This document shows positions 8,588 through 17,278 of a stretch of 64,000 nt of DNA, piece after piece. The DNA is from Pannonibacter indicus (GTDB lineage: Bacteria > Pseudomonadota > Alphaproteobacteria > Rhizobiales > Stappiaceae), in the NCBI RefSeq assembly GCF_001418225.1, contig NZ_LIPT01000006.1, positions 1-64,000 of the forward strand. The letters run 5' to 3'. Both the position numbers and the translations under genes were made by a program. Each line of letters begins with the position of its first letter. Position 1 is the first letter of the stretch. The notes below the pieces were generated by a model. The model saw only the letters and a program-made list of their open reading frames with translations. It ran no database searches and was not told the origin of the DNA.

Positions 8588-9295
8588 ATGACGACTGGAC
8601 CAGCCATTGCGCTCAAGGGAGTTCACCTCAGCCTCGGAGACGGCGCAGGCCGGGTTCACATTCTCAAGGGTGTCGATCTGGAAATCGAGGCCGGCAGTTC
8701 GACTGGTCTGGTTGGCCCATCGGGCTCTGGCAAGTCCACCCTGCTGATGGTGATGGCCGGGCTGGAGCGGGCCGACAAGGGCTCGGTCATCGTTGCAGGC
8801 TCCGAGCTGACGCCGCTGAACGAAGACCAGCTTGCCCGCTTCCGCGGCCGCAATGTCGGCATCATCTTCCAGTCCTTCCATCTGGTGCCCAACATGACGG
8901 CGCTGGAAAATGTTGCCGTGCCGCTGGAGCTTGCCGGCGACCCCAAGGCCTTCGACAAGGCCCGCGCGGAACTTGAAGCCGTGGGCCTCGGCCACCGCCT
9001 CTCCCACTATCCGGCACAGATGTCCGGCGGCGAGCAGCAGCGCGTGGCCGTCGCACGGGCGCTGGTGGTAGAGCCGGAAATCCTCATCGCCGACGAGCCG
9101 ACCGGCAACCTCGACGCTGCAACCGGCGAGCAGATCGTCGAGCTGATGTTCTCGGCCATTGCCCGCCGCCGCACCACGCTGGTGCTGGTGACCCATGACC
9201 CGGCGCTGGCCGAACGCTGCGACCGGGTGGTGCGCATGCGCTCCGGCCAGGTGGAGGAGGAGCATCACGCCTCCCCGGCGGAGGCCAGCGCATGA
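8588..9295 (+). CDS. ABC transporter ATP-binding protein, YbbA type
   Basis: A 235-residue ATPase of the LolD/MacB/YbbA group. Walker A is GPSGSGKST, the signature is MSGGEQQRVAVARAL, Walker B is ILIADEPTGNLD, and the switch histidine is in VLVTHDP. Its last four bases overlap the start of the permease gene (ATGA at 9292-9295), so the two are translationally coupled and form one transporter. It starts at 8588, divergent from tesA by 157 bp. In E. coli the ybbA-ybbP pair is likewise divergent from tesA. The substrate is unknown; a role in moving lipid-like molecules or in envelope maintenance is a common suggestion. Confidence 0.88.
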   Translation: MTTGPAIALKGVHLSLGDGAGRVHILKGVDLEIEAGSSTGLVGPSGSGKSTLLMVMAGLERADKGSVIVAGSELTPLNEDQLARFRGRNVGIIFQSFHLVPNMTALENVAVPLELAGDPKAFDKARAELEAVGLGHRLSHYPAQMSGGEQQRVAVARALVVEPEILIADEPTGNLDAATGEQIVELMFSAIARRRTTLVLVTHDPALAERCDRVVRMRSGQVEEEHHASPAEASA

Positions 9296-11871
9296 CGGCC
9301 TTTGCCCCGGCCCCGTCAGGCGGCAACAGTTCGCTCGCCCTCGCCTTCCGCTTTGCCCTGCGCGAACTGCGCGGCGGCTTGAAGGGCTTTTACATCTTCA
9401 TCGCCTGCATTGCCCTTGGCGTTGCCGCCATCGCGGGCGTTGCCTCGGTATCGCGGGCCCTGACGGAAGGCATTTCCAACGAGGGGCAGGCGATCCTCGG
9501 CGGCGACATGTCCTTCCGCCTCGTCCACCGCGAGGCCGATGCCGCCGAATATGCCTATGTGCAGAGCCTTGGCGAAGTCACCCGCACTGCGGCCCTGCGC
9601 GCCATGGCCCGCAAGACCGACGGCAGCGATCAAGCGCTTGTCGAGCTGAAATCCGTCGATGGCGCCTATCCGCTTTACGGCACTCTCACGCTTCAAGGCG
9701 GCGCCAATCCTGCCGAGGCCATGGGCCGCCAGCCCGATGGCAATTTTGGTGCCGTCGCCGATGCCTCTCTGCTCGCCCGCCTCGGTCTCGAAACCGGTGA
9801 CAAGCTCTCCGTCGGCCGCGCCACGGTCACCGTCACCGGCGTGATCGACACCGAACCGGACAAGCTCTCCGGCGGGCTGGAATTCGGCCCGCGCCTGATG
9901 CTGAACGAAGCCGCCCTGCCCGAAACTGGCCTCGTTCAGCCCGGCAGCCTCGTCACCTGGTCTTACATGGTCAAGCTGCCGTCCAATATCACGGATGACA
10001 GCATCATCCGCCTTATCGAGCAGGCCCGTGAAAAATTCCCGCAAGCGGGCTGGCGCATCCAGTCCCGCGCCAGTGCCTCGCCGGGGCTGGAGCGCAACAT
10101 CGAGCGCTTCACCCAGTTTCTGACGCTGGTGGGTCTCACCGCGCTGGTCGTCGGCGGGGTCGGTGTTGCCAACGCGGTACGGGCCTTCCTTGAAAGCAAG
10201 CGCGAGGTGATCGCCAGTTTCAAGTGCCTCGGCGCCAGCAGTGATCTCGTCTTCCGCATCTATCTGATCCAGATGATGATCATCGCCGCCGTCGGCATCG
10301 CCGTCGGTCTTGCCGCCGGAGCGGCCATACCCTTCGCCGCGGCGGGCGCCATCTCCGGCCTGCTGCCGGTCAAGCTGGCGGTGTCCATCTATCCCCCGGA
10401 ACTTGGCCTCGGGCTTCTCTACGGCCTGCTGACGGCGCTTGCCTTCGCCATCTGGCCGCTGGGCCGCGCCCATGACGTGCCGCCCACTGCCCTCTTCCGC
10501 GATCAGGTGACGGGCGTCAAGGTCTGGCCGCGCAAGCGCTATCTGGCCGCAACGCTGGTTGCCGCCGTGTCGCTGGCAGGCATCGCCATCTTCCTGGCTG
10601 AAGACCGGCGCATTGCCTCGATCTATGTGATGGCCTCCACCGCTTCCTTCCTGCTGCTGGGCGGGGTGGCACGGCTGATGATGCTTGCCGCCCGCAAGGC
10701 GCCGCAGGTGCGCTCCACCGGCCTCAGACTCGCCATTTCCAACATCCACCGGCCGGGCGCGCTCACCTCTTCTGTGGTGCTGTCGCTCGGCCTTGGCCTC
10801 ACCCTGCTGGTGTCGCTGGCCCTCATCGACGGCAACCTGCGCCGGGAGCTGACGGCGACGATTGCCGAAAAGGCCCCAAGCTTCTTCTTCATCGACATCC
10901 AGAGCACCGAGCGCGATGCCTTCGCCATCTTGCTGCAGCAGGAAGCCGGGGACGCGAAGATCCAGAGCGTGCCCATGCTGCGCGGCCGCCTCGTCAGCCT
11001 CAAGGATGTGCCGGTCAACCAGATCACCCCGCCGGCCAGTGCCGCCTGGGTGCTGCGCGGCGACAGGGGCATCACCTATCAGGACAGCCTGCCGGCCAAC
11101 TCCACCCTGATGAAAGGTGAGTGGTGGCCGGAGGGCTACAGCGGCGAGCCGCTGGTCTCCTTCGATGACGAACTGGCCACCGAACTTGGCCTTGCGGTCG
11201 GTGACCGGATCACCGTCAACGTGCTGGGCCGGGAGATCACCGCGAAGATCGCCAACACCCGCAAGGTGGAATGGGAGTCGCTCGCCATCAATTTCGTGAT
11301 GGTCTTCTCCTCCAACACCTTCGCCGGTGCCCCGCACGCCTTCCTGATGACCGTGACCTGGGATCGGGATGTGCCGGCAGAGCGCGAGCTTGGCCTTTTG
11401 AAAACCGTCTCCTCCGCCTTCCCGACAGTCACGGCCATCCGCGTCAAGGATGCGCTGGCGCAGGTGAATGATCTTGTCGCCCAGCTTGCCGTCGCCATAC
11501 GTGCGGCCTCCGCCATCACGCTCATTTCCAGCATTCTGGTGCTGGCCGGAGCGCTGGCGGCCGGAAACCGCAGCCGCATCTATGACGCGGTGATCCTGAA
11601 GACGCTTGGTGCCACCCGCGCCAGGCTGACCGGCGCCTATGCGATGGAATATGCGATGCTCGGCCTCGGTACGGCGGTCTTTGCAGTGCTGGCCGGGTCC
11701 ATTGCCGCCTGGTTCGTGATCACGCAGGTGATGAACGGGTCCTTCACGCTGCTCCCGGGCACCGCAGTCGCTGCGGCCCTTGCCGCGCTGGTGCTGACCG
11801 TCGGCTTCGGCCTCATCGGCACATGGCGCGTGCTGGGCAAGAAACCTGCGCCGGTGCTGCGCAATCTGTGA
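9292..11871 (+). CDS. ABC transporter permease, YbbP/FtsX-like
   Basis: An 859-residue inner-membrane protein with the YbbP layout. There is an N-terminal helix (FYIFIACIALGVAAIAGVAS), a large periplasmic MacB-PCD-like domain, and a three-helix FtsX block at about residues 275-400. A central pair of helices, a second periplasmic domain and a final FtsX block (about 740-850) follow. It ends TWRVLGKKPAPVLRNL, a family-typical tail. It forms a MacB-type mechanotransmitter transporter with the ATPase that overlaps it by four bases. The long frame, open on the other strand through this region, has no recognisable domain and is discarded. Confidence 0.87.
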   Translation: MTAFAPAPSGGNSSLALAFRFALRELRGGLKGFYIFIACIALGVAAIAGVASVSRALTEGISNEGQAILGGDMSFRLVHREADAAEYAYVQSLGEVTRTAALRAMARKTDGSDQALVELKSVDGAYPLYGTLTLQGGANPAEAMGRQPDGNFGAVADASLLARLGLETGDKLSVGRATVTVTGVIDTEPDKLSGGLEFGPRLMLNEAALPETGLVQPGSLVTWSYMVKLPSNITDDSIIRLIEQAREKFPQAGWRIQSRASASPGLERNIERFTQFLTLVGLTALVVGGVGVANAVRAFLESKREVIASFKCLGASSDLVFRIYLIQMMIIAAVGIAVGLAAGAAIPFAAAGAISGLLPVKLAVSIYPPELGLGLLYGLLTALAFAIWPLGRAHDVPPTALFRDQVTGVKVWPRKRYLAATLVAAVSLAGIAIFLAEDRRIASIYVMASTASFLLLGGVARLMMLAARKAPQVRSTGLRLAISNIHRPGALTSSVVLSLGLGLTLLVSLALIDGNLRRELTATIAEKAPSFFFIDIQSTERDAFAILLQQEAGDAKIQSVPMLRGRLVSLKDVPVNQITPPASAAWVLRGDRGITYQDSLPANSTLMKGEWWPEGYSGEPLVSFDDELATELGLAVGDRITVNVLGREITAKIANTRKVEWESLAINFVMVFSSNTFAGAPHAFLMTVTWDRDVPAERELGLLKTVSSAFPTVTAIRVKDALAQVNDLVAQLAVAIRAASAITLISSILVLAGALAAGNRSRIYDAVILKTLGATRARLTGAYAMEYAMLGLGTAVFAVLAGSIAAWFVITQVMNGSFTLLPGTAVAAALAALVLTVGFGLIGTWRVLGKKPAPVLRNL

Positions 11872-12072
11872 CCCGAAGACGGTCTTCCGGCACCTTTTCA
11901 CCGGCGCCGGGGACCTCAGATGGAGATTTTGTAATCTTCCCGGAAGCGTTTTTTGGACCATTTGCCCTTGTGCGATGGCGGAACCCCGCCCATATTCCTC
12001 TGCAAACGGACTTGCTCCGTCGAGGCGGTTCGGGAGTGTCCCTCCCGCATAACCATGAAGGGGAAACAATAC

Positions 12073-12855
12073 ATGTCGACGTTCGACCGGAAAAATGAAG
12101 CACCGTACGCGGTCGCCGGCCGCTACGCCGATGCCGGCATTGACCAGGGCCTGCGCTCTTACATGCTGGGCGTCTACAACTACATGACCATCGGTCTTGC
12201 CATCACGGGCTTCATCGCCCTGGGCCTTGCCCAGTTTGCGACGACCACTGATCCGGCAGCCGCCGCTGCTGTTCTCGGCAATGGCACGATGCTCTCGCAG
12301 CTTGGCTATGCGCTCTATGCCTCGCCGCTCAAGTGGCTGATCATGCTGGCCCCGCTGGGGATGGTGTTCTTCCTCTCCATGCGCATCCAGTCCATGAGTG
12401 CCTCGACCGCGCAGGTCAGCTTCTGGGTCTATGCCGCCCTCATGGGTGCGTCCCTGTCCTCGATCTTCCTCGTCTACACGGGCGGATCGATCGCACGCGT
12501 GTTCTTCATCACCGCAGCTTCCTTCGGTGCGCTGAGCCTCTATGGCTACACCACCAAGAAGGACCTGTCGGGCTGGGGCTCGTTCCTGCTGATGGGCCTG
12601 ATCGGCATCATCATCGCCTCGGTGGTCAACATCTTCCTGGCGTCTTCCGCCCTGCAGTTCGCTGTCTCGGTGATCGGCGTGCTGATGTTCGCAGGCCTCA
12701 CCGCCTATGACACCCAGCAGATCAAGGAAATGTACTACGAAGGCGACTCCGGCGAAGTGGCCGCGAAGAAGTCGATCATGGGTGCCCTGCGCCTCTACCT
12801 CGACTTCATCAACCTCTTCCTCATGCTGCTGCAGCTCTTCGGCAACCGCGAATAA
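12073..12855 (+). CDS. Bax inhibitor-1/YccA family protein
   Basis: A 260-residue integral membrane protein with about seven helices, matching the BI-1/YbhL/YccA family of pH-sensitive calcium-leak channels and FtsH-modulating proteins. The N-terminal segment DQGLRSYMLGVYNYMTIGLA and the C-terminal AGLTAYDTQQIKEMY and LRLYLDFINLFLMLLQLFG blocks are diagnostic; the paired aspartates of the pH sensor lie in these last helices. The ATG at 12073 follows an AAGGGG ribosome site (12058-12063); an in-frame ATG at 12055 is less well placed. It is followed by a strong hairpin terminator and appears monocistronic. Confidence 0.9.
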   Translation: MSTFDRKNEAPYAVAGRYADAGIDQGLRSYMLGVYNYMTIGLAITGFIALGLAQFATTTDPAAAAAVLGNGTMLSQLGYALYASPLKWLIMLAPLGMVFFLSMRIQSMSASTAQVSFWVYAALMGASLSSIFLVYTGGSIARVFFITAASFGALSLYGYTTKKDLSGWGSFLLMGLIGIIIASVVNIFLASSALQFAVSVIGVLMFAGLTAYDTQQIKEMYYEGDSGEVAAKKSIMGALRLYLDFINLFLMLLQLFGNRE

Positions 12856-12880
12856 CTGCGGCACACAGCAGAAAAGTTCG

Positions 12881-12912
12881 AGGGCGCGGATTACCTCCGC
12901 GCCCTTTCCATT
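12881..12912 (+). terminator. Intrinsic terminator after the Bax inhibitor-1 homologue gene
   Basis: A perfect 10-bp stem, AGGGCGCGGA (12881-12890) with TCCGCGCCCT (12896-12905), closes a 5-base loop (TTACC) and is followed by a short pyrimidine run. It lies 26 bp after the stop codon and separates this gene from the downstream autotransporter. Confidence 0.8.
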
Positions 12913-13012
12913 TTCTGAAGCCCCCGGAAATCGCCATCACCGGCCATTGATTGAACACAAATCAGTTCTGGACGATATGGAAAGCCTGTTTCTGTTTTTT
13001 TCCAGGGCTGAC

Positions 13013-15049
13013 ATGCGTAAACACACCCATTTTCTGCGCTCCGCGCTTCTCGGCGCCACGGCGGTTACCACTTTCTCGCTGTCCATAGCTGCATCGCATG
13101 CAGCCCCGCTGCTGCCTGTCAACGAATATGATGCCCAGTGGGGTCTGCTGATGACCGGCGCCCCGATCGCTCATTCCCGTGGCTACACCGGAGCCGGTGT
13201 CACAATCGGTGTCCTCGACAGCGGCATCCTGGCCAGCCATCCGGATCTCATCGCCAACCTCAGCGCCCTGAACTATAACGGCGCCGAGGAGATGGCGACC
13301 TTCACCGACGCCAATGGCCACGGCACCCATGTGGCCGGCATTATCGGCGCATCGGCCAATGGCACCGGCATGATGGGCGTTGCGCCGGGTGTGAGGCTCG
13401 CCAACCTTGCCATCATGGACAGCGCCGGTGACATCGAAAACGAATATGTCGCCCGTGTGCTTGACTATGCCCTGGACAATGGCATCCGCATTTTCAACAA
13501 TTCCTGGGGCAGCTATGTCTACACCCCGACCGGCGATCTGGCGATGGACCGGACAACCTTCGAAGCCGACAACGCGGTGCTGCTGGCCGCTGTGCGGGAT
13601 GCAGCCAGCCGCGGCGCGGTGATGGTCTGGGCGACAGGCAACGACGGCGCGGCGGATGCAGGCATTGAATCGGCACTGCCCTATCTCTATCCGGAACTGA
13701 AGGCCAGCTGGATCTCGGTAACCGCCGTCGGCCAGAACGGCATCACCCCCTCCTATTCCAACCACTGTGGCGTGACCATGATGTGGTGCATAGCCGCACC
13801 GGGCGGCGATGACGACGAGACAACAGGCGGCATTTACTCGACCGCCAACACCGGTGATTACGTGCGTATGTCGGGCACCTCGATGGCCACACCGCATGTC
13901 ACGGGTGCGCTGGCGATCGCCCAGCAGATGTATCCCAACGCCACGCCGCAGGAACTGGCACGCCTCGTCCTGATGACTGCCACAGACATTGGTGCTGCCG
14001 GCATCGACAGCCAGTATGGCTGGGGCCTGCTGAGCCTCGACAGGCTGACCAGCACCAATGATGTGAAAAAGGTTGCCGCCTTCTCCCAGACCGCACAGGT
14101 ACAGACGCAGGCGGTCAATACGGTGATGGGCATCACCGAGCAGCGCGCCAGCTCGCTGCTGGATCCCGCCGGTCCAGCCGTCGCCATCTCCACCAATGGG
14201 GCAGCGCCCAGCGAAGCAAGCCGCCGCTTCTGGGCGCAGTCGCTGGCCGGCATCAGCCTGATGGACGGTACCTCCACCTCCGCCTCCTCCACCAGCCGCA
14301 GCGCAGGCCTGCTGGTGGGCGGTGAATTCATCGCAACCGAGAATCTGCGCCTTGGCGCCGCCGGCGGCTTCAGCACCTCCTCGATGCGCAGCGCCGGTGA
14401 CCGCGCCCGGATCAACGGCCTGCATGCCCTGATCTATGGCGGCTACACCTACGACCGCTATTTCCTCGAAGCCGCATCCAGCTTCTCGCGCTTCGAAAAT
14501 ACGCTCGACCGCAAGAACATCACCGGCTCGGGCACCAGCGTGGCCGTCAACGGCCAGACCAAGACCAAGGATCTCGGCCTCTCCGCCTCCGCCCGTATCG
14601 GCATGACCTTCGAGACCGAAGGCCTGCTGGCCCGGCCCTATGTCCATGGCCGTGTGCGCCACCAGTGGCTCGGGTCCGGCAGCGAAACGGGCGCCGACGT
14701 GTTCAACGCCAGCCTGCGCAGCTCCACCGCCACCGGTTCGGAAACCGGTGTTGGCCTGCGCCTGTCGGCCATGCCGGTCGCCTTCGGCAGCTACAGCGTG
14801 ACGCCGATGATGGATCTCTCTTATGCCCGCGCCCTGGGTCCGGTTGCCGCGGGCCGCAAGGTTCAGCTGCTCGGAAGCTCCGTCAACAGCGCGGCCCCGG
14901 ATCTTGGCCGCGATATCGGACGGCTCAACCTTGGCGTTGCCGCCACCAATGCCAGCCAGAAGCTGACCGGCAAGCTGTCCTACGGCGGCGAACTGCGCCG
15001 TAACGCCCAGTCCCATTCAGTCAACGCCGAGTTGAGCCTGCGCTTCTGA
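13013..15049 (+). CDS. Subtilisin-like serine protease autotransporter
   Basis: A 678-residue type Va autotransporter. A signal peptide (LLGATAVTTFSLSIAASHA, cleavage near residue 31) precedes an S8 peptidase domain with a full triad: Asp69 (GVLDSG), His103 (GHGTHVAG) and Ser290 (SGTSMATPH), with the oxyanion Asn in MVWATGNDG. A C-terminal beta-barrel of about 260 residues (from about residue 410) ends in the outer-membrane signature LSLRF. The protein is expected to reach the cell surface and act as a protease there or after release. It is short for the family because almost no passenger lies between protease and barrel. I prefer the ATG at 13013; one at 12977 would add a 12-residue leader. 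Strong terminators flank it. Confidence 0.88.
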   Translation: MRKHTHFLRSALLGATAVTTFSLSIAASHAAPLLPVNEYDAQWGLLMTGAPIAHSRGYTGAGVTIGVLDSGILASHPDLIANLSALNYNGAEEMATFTDANGHGTHVAGIIGASANGTGMMGVAPGVRLANLAIMDSAGDIENEYVARVLDYALDNGIRIFNNSWGSYVYTPTGDLAMDRTTFEADNAVLLAAVRDAASRGAVMVWATGNDGAADAGIESALPYLYPELKASWISVTAVGQNGITPSYSNHCGVTMMWCIAAPGGDDDETTGGIYSTANTGDYVRMSGTSMATPHVTGALAIAQQMYPNATPQELARLVLMTATDIGAAGIDSQYGWGLLSLDRLTSTNDVKKVAAFSQTAQVQTQAVNTVMGITEQRASSLLDPAGPAVAISTNGAAPSEASRRFWAQSLAGISLMDGTSTSASSTSRSAGLLVGGEFIATENLRLGAAGGFSTSSMRSAGDRARINGLHALIYGGYTYDRYFLEAASSFSRFENTLDRKNITGSGTSVAVNGQTKTKDLGLSASARIGMTFETEGLLARPYVHGRVRHQWLGSGSETGADVFNASLRSSTATGSETGVGLRLSAMPVAFGSYSVTPMMDLSYARALGPVAAGRKVQLLGSSVNSAAPDLGRDIGRLNLGVAATNASQKLTGKLSYGGELRRNAQSHSVNAELSLRF

Positions 15050-15073
15050 GGCTTAAAGGAAAAGCTGGAAGAA

Positions 15074-15103
15074 AAGCCCCCGGATCAGACGGTCCGGGGG
15101 CTT
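15074..15103. terminator. Bidirectional terminator between convergent genes
   Basis: An 11-bp perfect inverted repeat, AAGCCCCCGGA (15074-15084) with TCCGGGGGCTT (15093-15103). It sits between the stop codons of the autotransporter and the convergent DUF2794 gene. A-rich bases on one side and T-rich bases on the other suit termination in both directions. Confidence 0.8.
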
Positions 15104-15132
15104 CGTATCCGTCACGGGCAATCTGCCTGCGC

Positions 15133-15591
15133 TCAGGCATCCACCAGCCGCAGATGGCGCTTCTTTTCGAAGACCTTGAGAACAGATGCCAGCTCGTGCC
15201 CGCGCTTGAGCACCATGCCGCCCGTGGCCACCACGCTGTAGGCGCCCTGGCGGCGGGCAAGCTTCGGGTCCTTCTCGATCCGGTAAAGCGGCATTTCGCT
15301 GCTGCGGCGGAAGACGGAGAACACGGCCCGGTCCTTCATCAGGTCGATGGCATAGTCCCGCCACTCTCCATCGGCGACCATGCGGCCATAGATGCGCAGG
15401 ATCTGGTCGAGCTCTCTCCGGTCAAAGGCAACGACGGGTTTCGCCGGGATCTGCGGGACGGTGGACTGGGCAGCACCGTGCTGGAGAGCATTGTTCTGGG
15501 AACTGGCACCGGGCGGACTGTCCGGCCGGACGGGCATCTCAGAGGGAAAGCCTTGCGGCTGTCCGGCTGCATCTCCTTCGCTTTCGCTCAT
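15133..15591 (-). CDS. DUF2794 family protein
   Basis: A 152-residue soluble protein. The N-terminal third is proline/glutamine-rich and disordered. The rest is a compact domain (VVAFDRRELDQILRIYGRMV, DYAIDLMKDRAVFSVFRR, LYRIEKDPKLARRQGAYSVV) that I recognise as DUF2794, a family largely restricted to Alphaproteobacteria with no known function. The ATG at 15591 follows a strong GGGAGG ribosome site; a TTG at 15606 is possible but unnecessary. It is divergent from the small-RNA candidate and the acetyltransferase gene. Confidence 0.75.
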   Translation of the reverse strand: MSESEGDAAGQPQGFPSEMPVRPDSPPGASSQNNALQHGAAQSTVPQIPAKPVVAFDRRELDQILRIYGRMVADGEWRDYAIDLMKDRAVFSVFRRSSEMPLYRIEKDPKLARRQGAYSVVATGGMVLKRGHELASVLKVFEKKRHLRLVDA

Positions 15592-15799
15592 GCCACCTCC
15601 CGTCAACCTTGCTGCGGAATCAGACCTGCTGATGCCTGCCGGCGAGGATATGTCATTGACTTGTCATGATGCCCCTTGCGGACCTCACTGGCAAGCCTGC
15701 GTGTGGCAGGGTTTTGAGGCCGCAGGAATGCTGAAAAGATACCTTGCTTTTGCCTCAATTGAGCCCTTCACACGCCACGTTGGCCCACCATCTTATGAT

Positions 15800-15940
15800 C
15801 ATACCCGTTCGGCCTGAACGGTTCTGGTTCCGGTACGCATTAGCCCCCCAGCCCCCCGGAACGGAGCTGATCAGGTTGAGTGCTGAAGTACATTCGAACG
15901 GGCACCTGAAGGGCCAGCACTCGTGCTGGCCCTTTTCATT
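15800..15940 (+). ncRNA. Candidate trans-acting small RNA with C-rich loop
   Basis: This lies in the 426-bp gap between the DUF2794 gene and the divergent acetyltransferase gene, where no coding frame is convincing. Three hairpins follow one another on the plus strand. The first is CCGTTC/GAACGG (15805-15821). The second is GTTCCGG/CCGGAAC (15827-15862), with a loop containing AGCCCCCCAGCCCC. The third is a strong terminator hairpin (15909-15934) followed by TTTT. A TATGAT box at 15794-15799 could serve as a -10 element, but no clear -35 is visible. C-rich loops that pair with ribosome sites are known in alphaproteobacterial small RNAs. No named family was recognised; the 5' end is a guess. 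Confidence 0.4.
15909..15936 (+). terminator. Strong intrinsic terminator with no gene directly upstream
   Basis: AAGGGCCAGCAC (15909-15920) pairs with GTGCTGGCCCTT (15923-15934) and runs into a TTTT tract. The gene to its left is read in the opposite direction and the gene to its right starts after it, so it can only end a short plus-strand transcript that begins in this gap. Confidence 0.8.
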
Positions 15941-16017
15941 TGCCGTTGCGGAAGACGGCGCACCTCCCTCTTCATTGCCTGCTTCCTGTTTGCCTCCCGC
16001 CCGGCTATCATCTGCCC

Positions 16018-16536
16018 ATGACGACGAGCCTCGTGGAACTGCGCCCCGCACGACATGATGACGCGGCCAGCCTTGCGGCCGTGCATGCGCAGGCGTGGCG
16101 CCTTGCCTACCGGGGCATGCTCGACGGGCTGGACCTGGAGCGTTTTGTAGCCCGCCGCAGCGGCGGCTGGTGGCATGACGCCATCGACAAGGGTGTCGAG
16201 ATCGAAGTGCTGGAAGTGGCAGGCGAGGTGGCAGGCTATGCCAGCTATGGCCCCTGCCGCATGCGGGGCACCGGCTGCGCCGGGGAGGTGTACGAGCTTT
16301 ATCTCAAACCGGAATATCAGGGCCTCGGCTTTGGCCGCAGATTGTTTGCCAGCGTCAGAACCTGCCTTGAGCGGCGCGGCCTCAAGGGCCTTGCGGTGCG
16401 CGTGCTGACGGACAATGAACCGGCCTGCGGCTTCTATGCCGCCCTTGGCGGCGTACCGGCCGGCCGCTCCTGGCACCAGACAGGCAGCAGGCGGCTGGAG
16501 CTGTCCATCTATTGCTGGCACGAGGCGGAGCGGTGA
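16018..16536 (+). CDS. GNAT family N-acetyltransferase
   Basis: A 172-residue GCN5-related acetyltransferase that transfers an acetyl group from acetyl-CoA to an amine. The acetyl-CoA binding motif A is present (YELYLKPEYQGLGFGRRLF, with the Q-x-x-G-x-G pyrophosphate loop), preceded by the N-terminal helix HAQAWRLAYRGM common to this branch. The C-terminal segment (NEPACGFYAALGGVPAGR) is also typical. The substrate is unknown. The ATG at 16018 yields a family-length protein; an earlier in-frame start at 15940 would place the N-terminus only a few bases after the small-RNA terminator. The ribosome site is weak. Confidence 0.82.
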   Translation: MTTSLVELRPARHDDAASLAAVHAQAWRLAYRGMLDGLDLERFVARRSGGWWHDAIDKGVEIEVLEVAGEVAGYASYGPCRMRGTGCAGEVYELYLKPEYQGLGFGRRLFASVRTCLERRGLKGLAVRVLTDNEPACGFYAALGGVPAGRSWHQTGSRRLELSIYCWHEAER

Positions 16537-16665
16537 ACCGCGCCTGCCGGATCTGTCACCCAGCGGCACCGGAAAGCCCCGATTTCAACGCTTTACCACA
16601 CTTGCCCCTTGCTTCGCGGCGCGGTCCCTGCAATAGACCTGCGCAGCAACTCAAGGAGCAAGCTC

Positions 16666-17202
16666 ATGCGTATTGATGCGGTGCCGATCGGCAAGAACCC
16701 GCCGGAAGACATCAACGTCATCATCGAAGTTCCGGTCGGCGGCGAGCCGATCAAGTACGAGATGGACAAGGCAGCAGGTGCCATGTACGTGGACCGCTTC
16801 CTCTACACCCCGATGCGCTATCCGGGGAACTATGGCTTCGTGCCCCACACCCTGTGCGGCGATGGCGACCCCATCGACGTGATGGTGATCAACCAGCGCC
16901 CGATCCTGCCCGGCGCCATCATGAGCTGCCGTCCCATCGGCGTGCTGCTGATGGAAGACGAGAGCGGCCAGGACGAGAAGATCATCGCCGTTCCCAGCAC
17001 CAAGCTGACCCGCCGCTACGAGAACGTGAAGTCGGTCGACGATCTGCCGGTGATCACCATGGAGCAGGTGAAGCACTTCTTCGAGCACTACAAGGATCTG
17101 GAGCCCGGCAAGTGGGTGAAGATCACCGGTATCGAAGGCCCGGAAAGGGCGCGTCAGCTGATCATCGAGTCGATCGAGCGCGCCAAGGCCGAAGAGAAGT
17201 AA
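16666..17202 (+). CDS. ppa: Inorganic pyrophosphatase (family I)
   Basis: A 178-residue soluble enzyme that hydrolyses pyrophosphate to two phosphates and so drives biosynthetic reactions forward. The family signature DGDPIDVMV holds the metal-binding aspartates. The flanking segments [19 protein letters not shown] and [15 protein letters not shown] carry further conserved active-site Lys, Arg and Tyr residues. The ATG at 16666 follows a clear AAGGAG ribosome site. The length matches bacterial hexameric PPases. A hairpin after the gene (17246-17278) probably terminates it. Confidence 0.95.
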   Translation: MRIDAVPIGKNPPEDINVIIEVPVGGEPIKYEMDKAAGAMYVDRFLYTPMRYPGNYGFVPHTLCGDGDPIDVMVINQRPILPGAIMSCRPIGVLLMEDESGQDEKIIAVPSTKLTRRYENVKSVDDLPVITMEQVKHFFEHYKDLEPGKWVKITGIEGPERARQLIIESIERAKAEEK

Positions 17203-17245
17203 GACACTGCTGCCGGGAGCAACGCCCTCCGCAGACAGTCAACAA

Positions 17246-17278
17246 CGAGGCCGCGCGGGTCAACCCGCTGCGGCCTCG
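17246..17278. terminator. Hairpin between convergent ppa and metallopeptidase genes
   Basis: CGAGGCCGC and GCGGCCTCG form the outer stem (17246-17254 and 17270-17278), enclosing an inner GCGGG/CCCGC stem. It overlaps the last codons of the convergent metallopeptidase gene. No long T-run follows on the plus strand, so its strength as a terminator is uncertain. Confidence 0.5.

Noticed and set aside
9316-12864. A very long open frame (about 1180 codons) on the minus strand
   Set aside because: It lies opposite the YbbP-type permease and Bax-inhibitor-1 homologue genes, is rich in His, Gln, Arg and Gly, and has no domain-like pattern. It is an artefact of codon bias in GC-rich DNA.
12962-15016. 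A minus-strand frame opposite the autotransporter
   Set aside because: No motif is recognisable, and the plus strand contains an intact protease triad and barrel.
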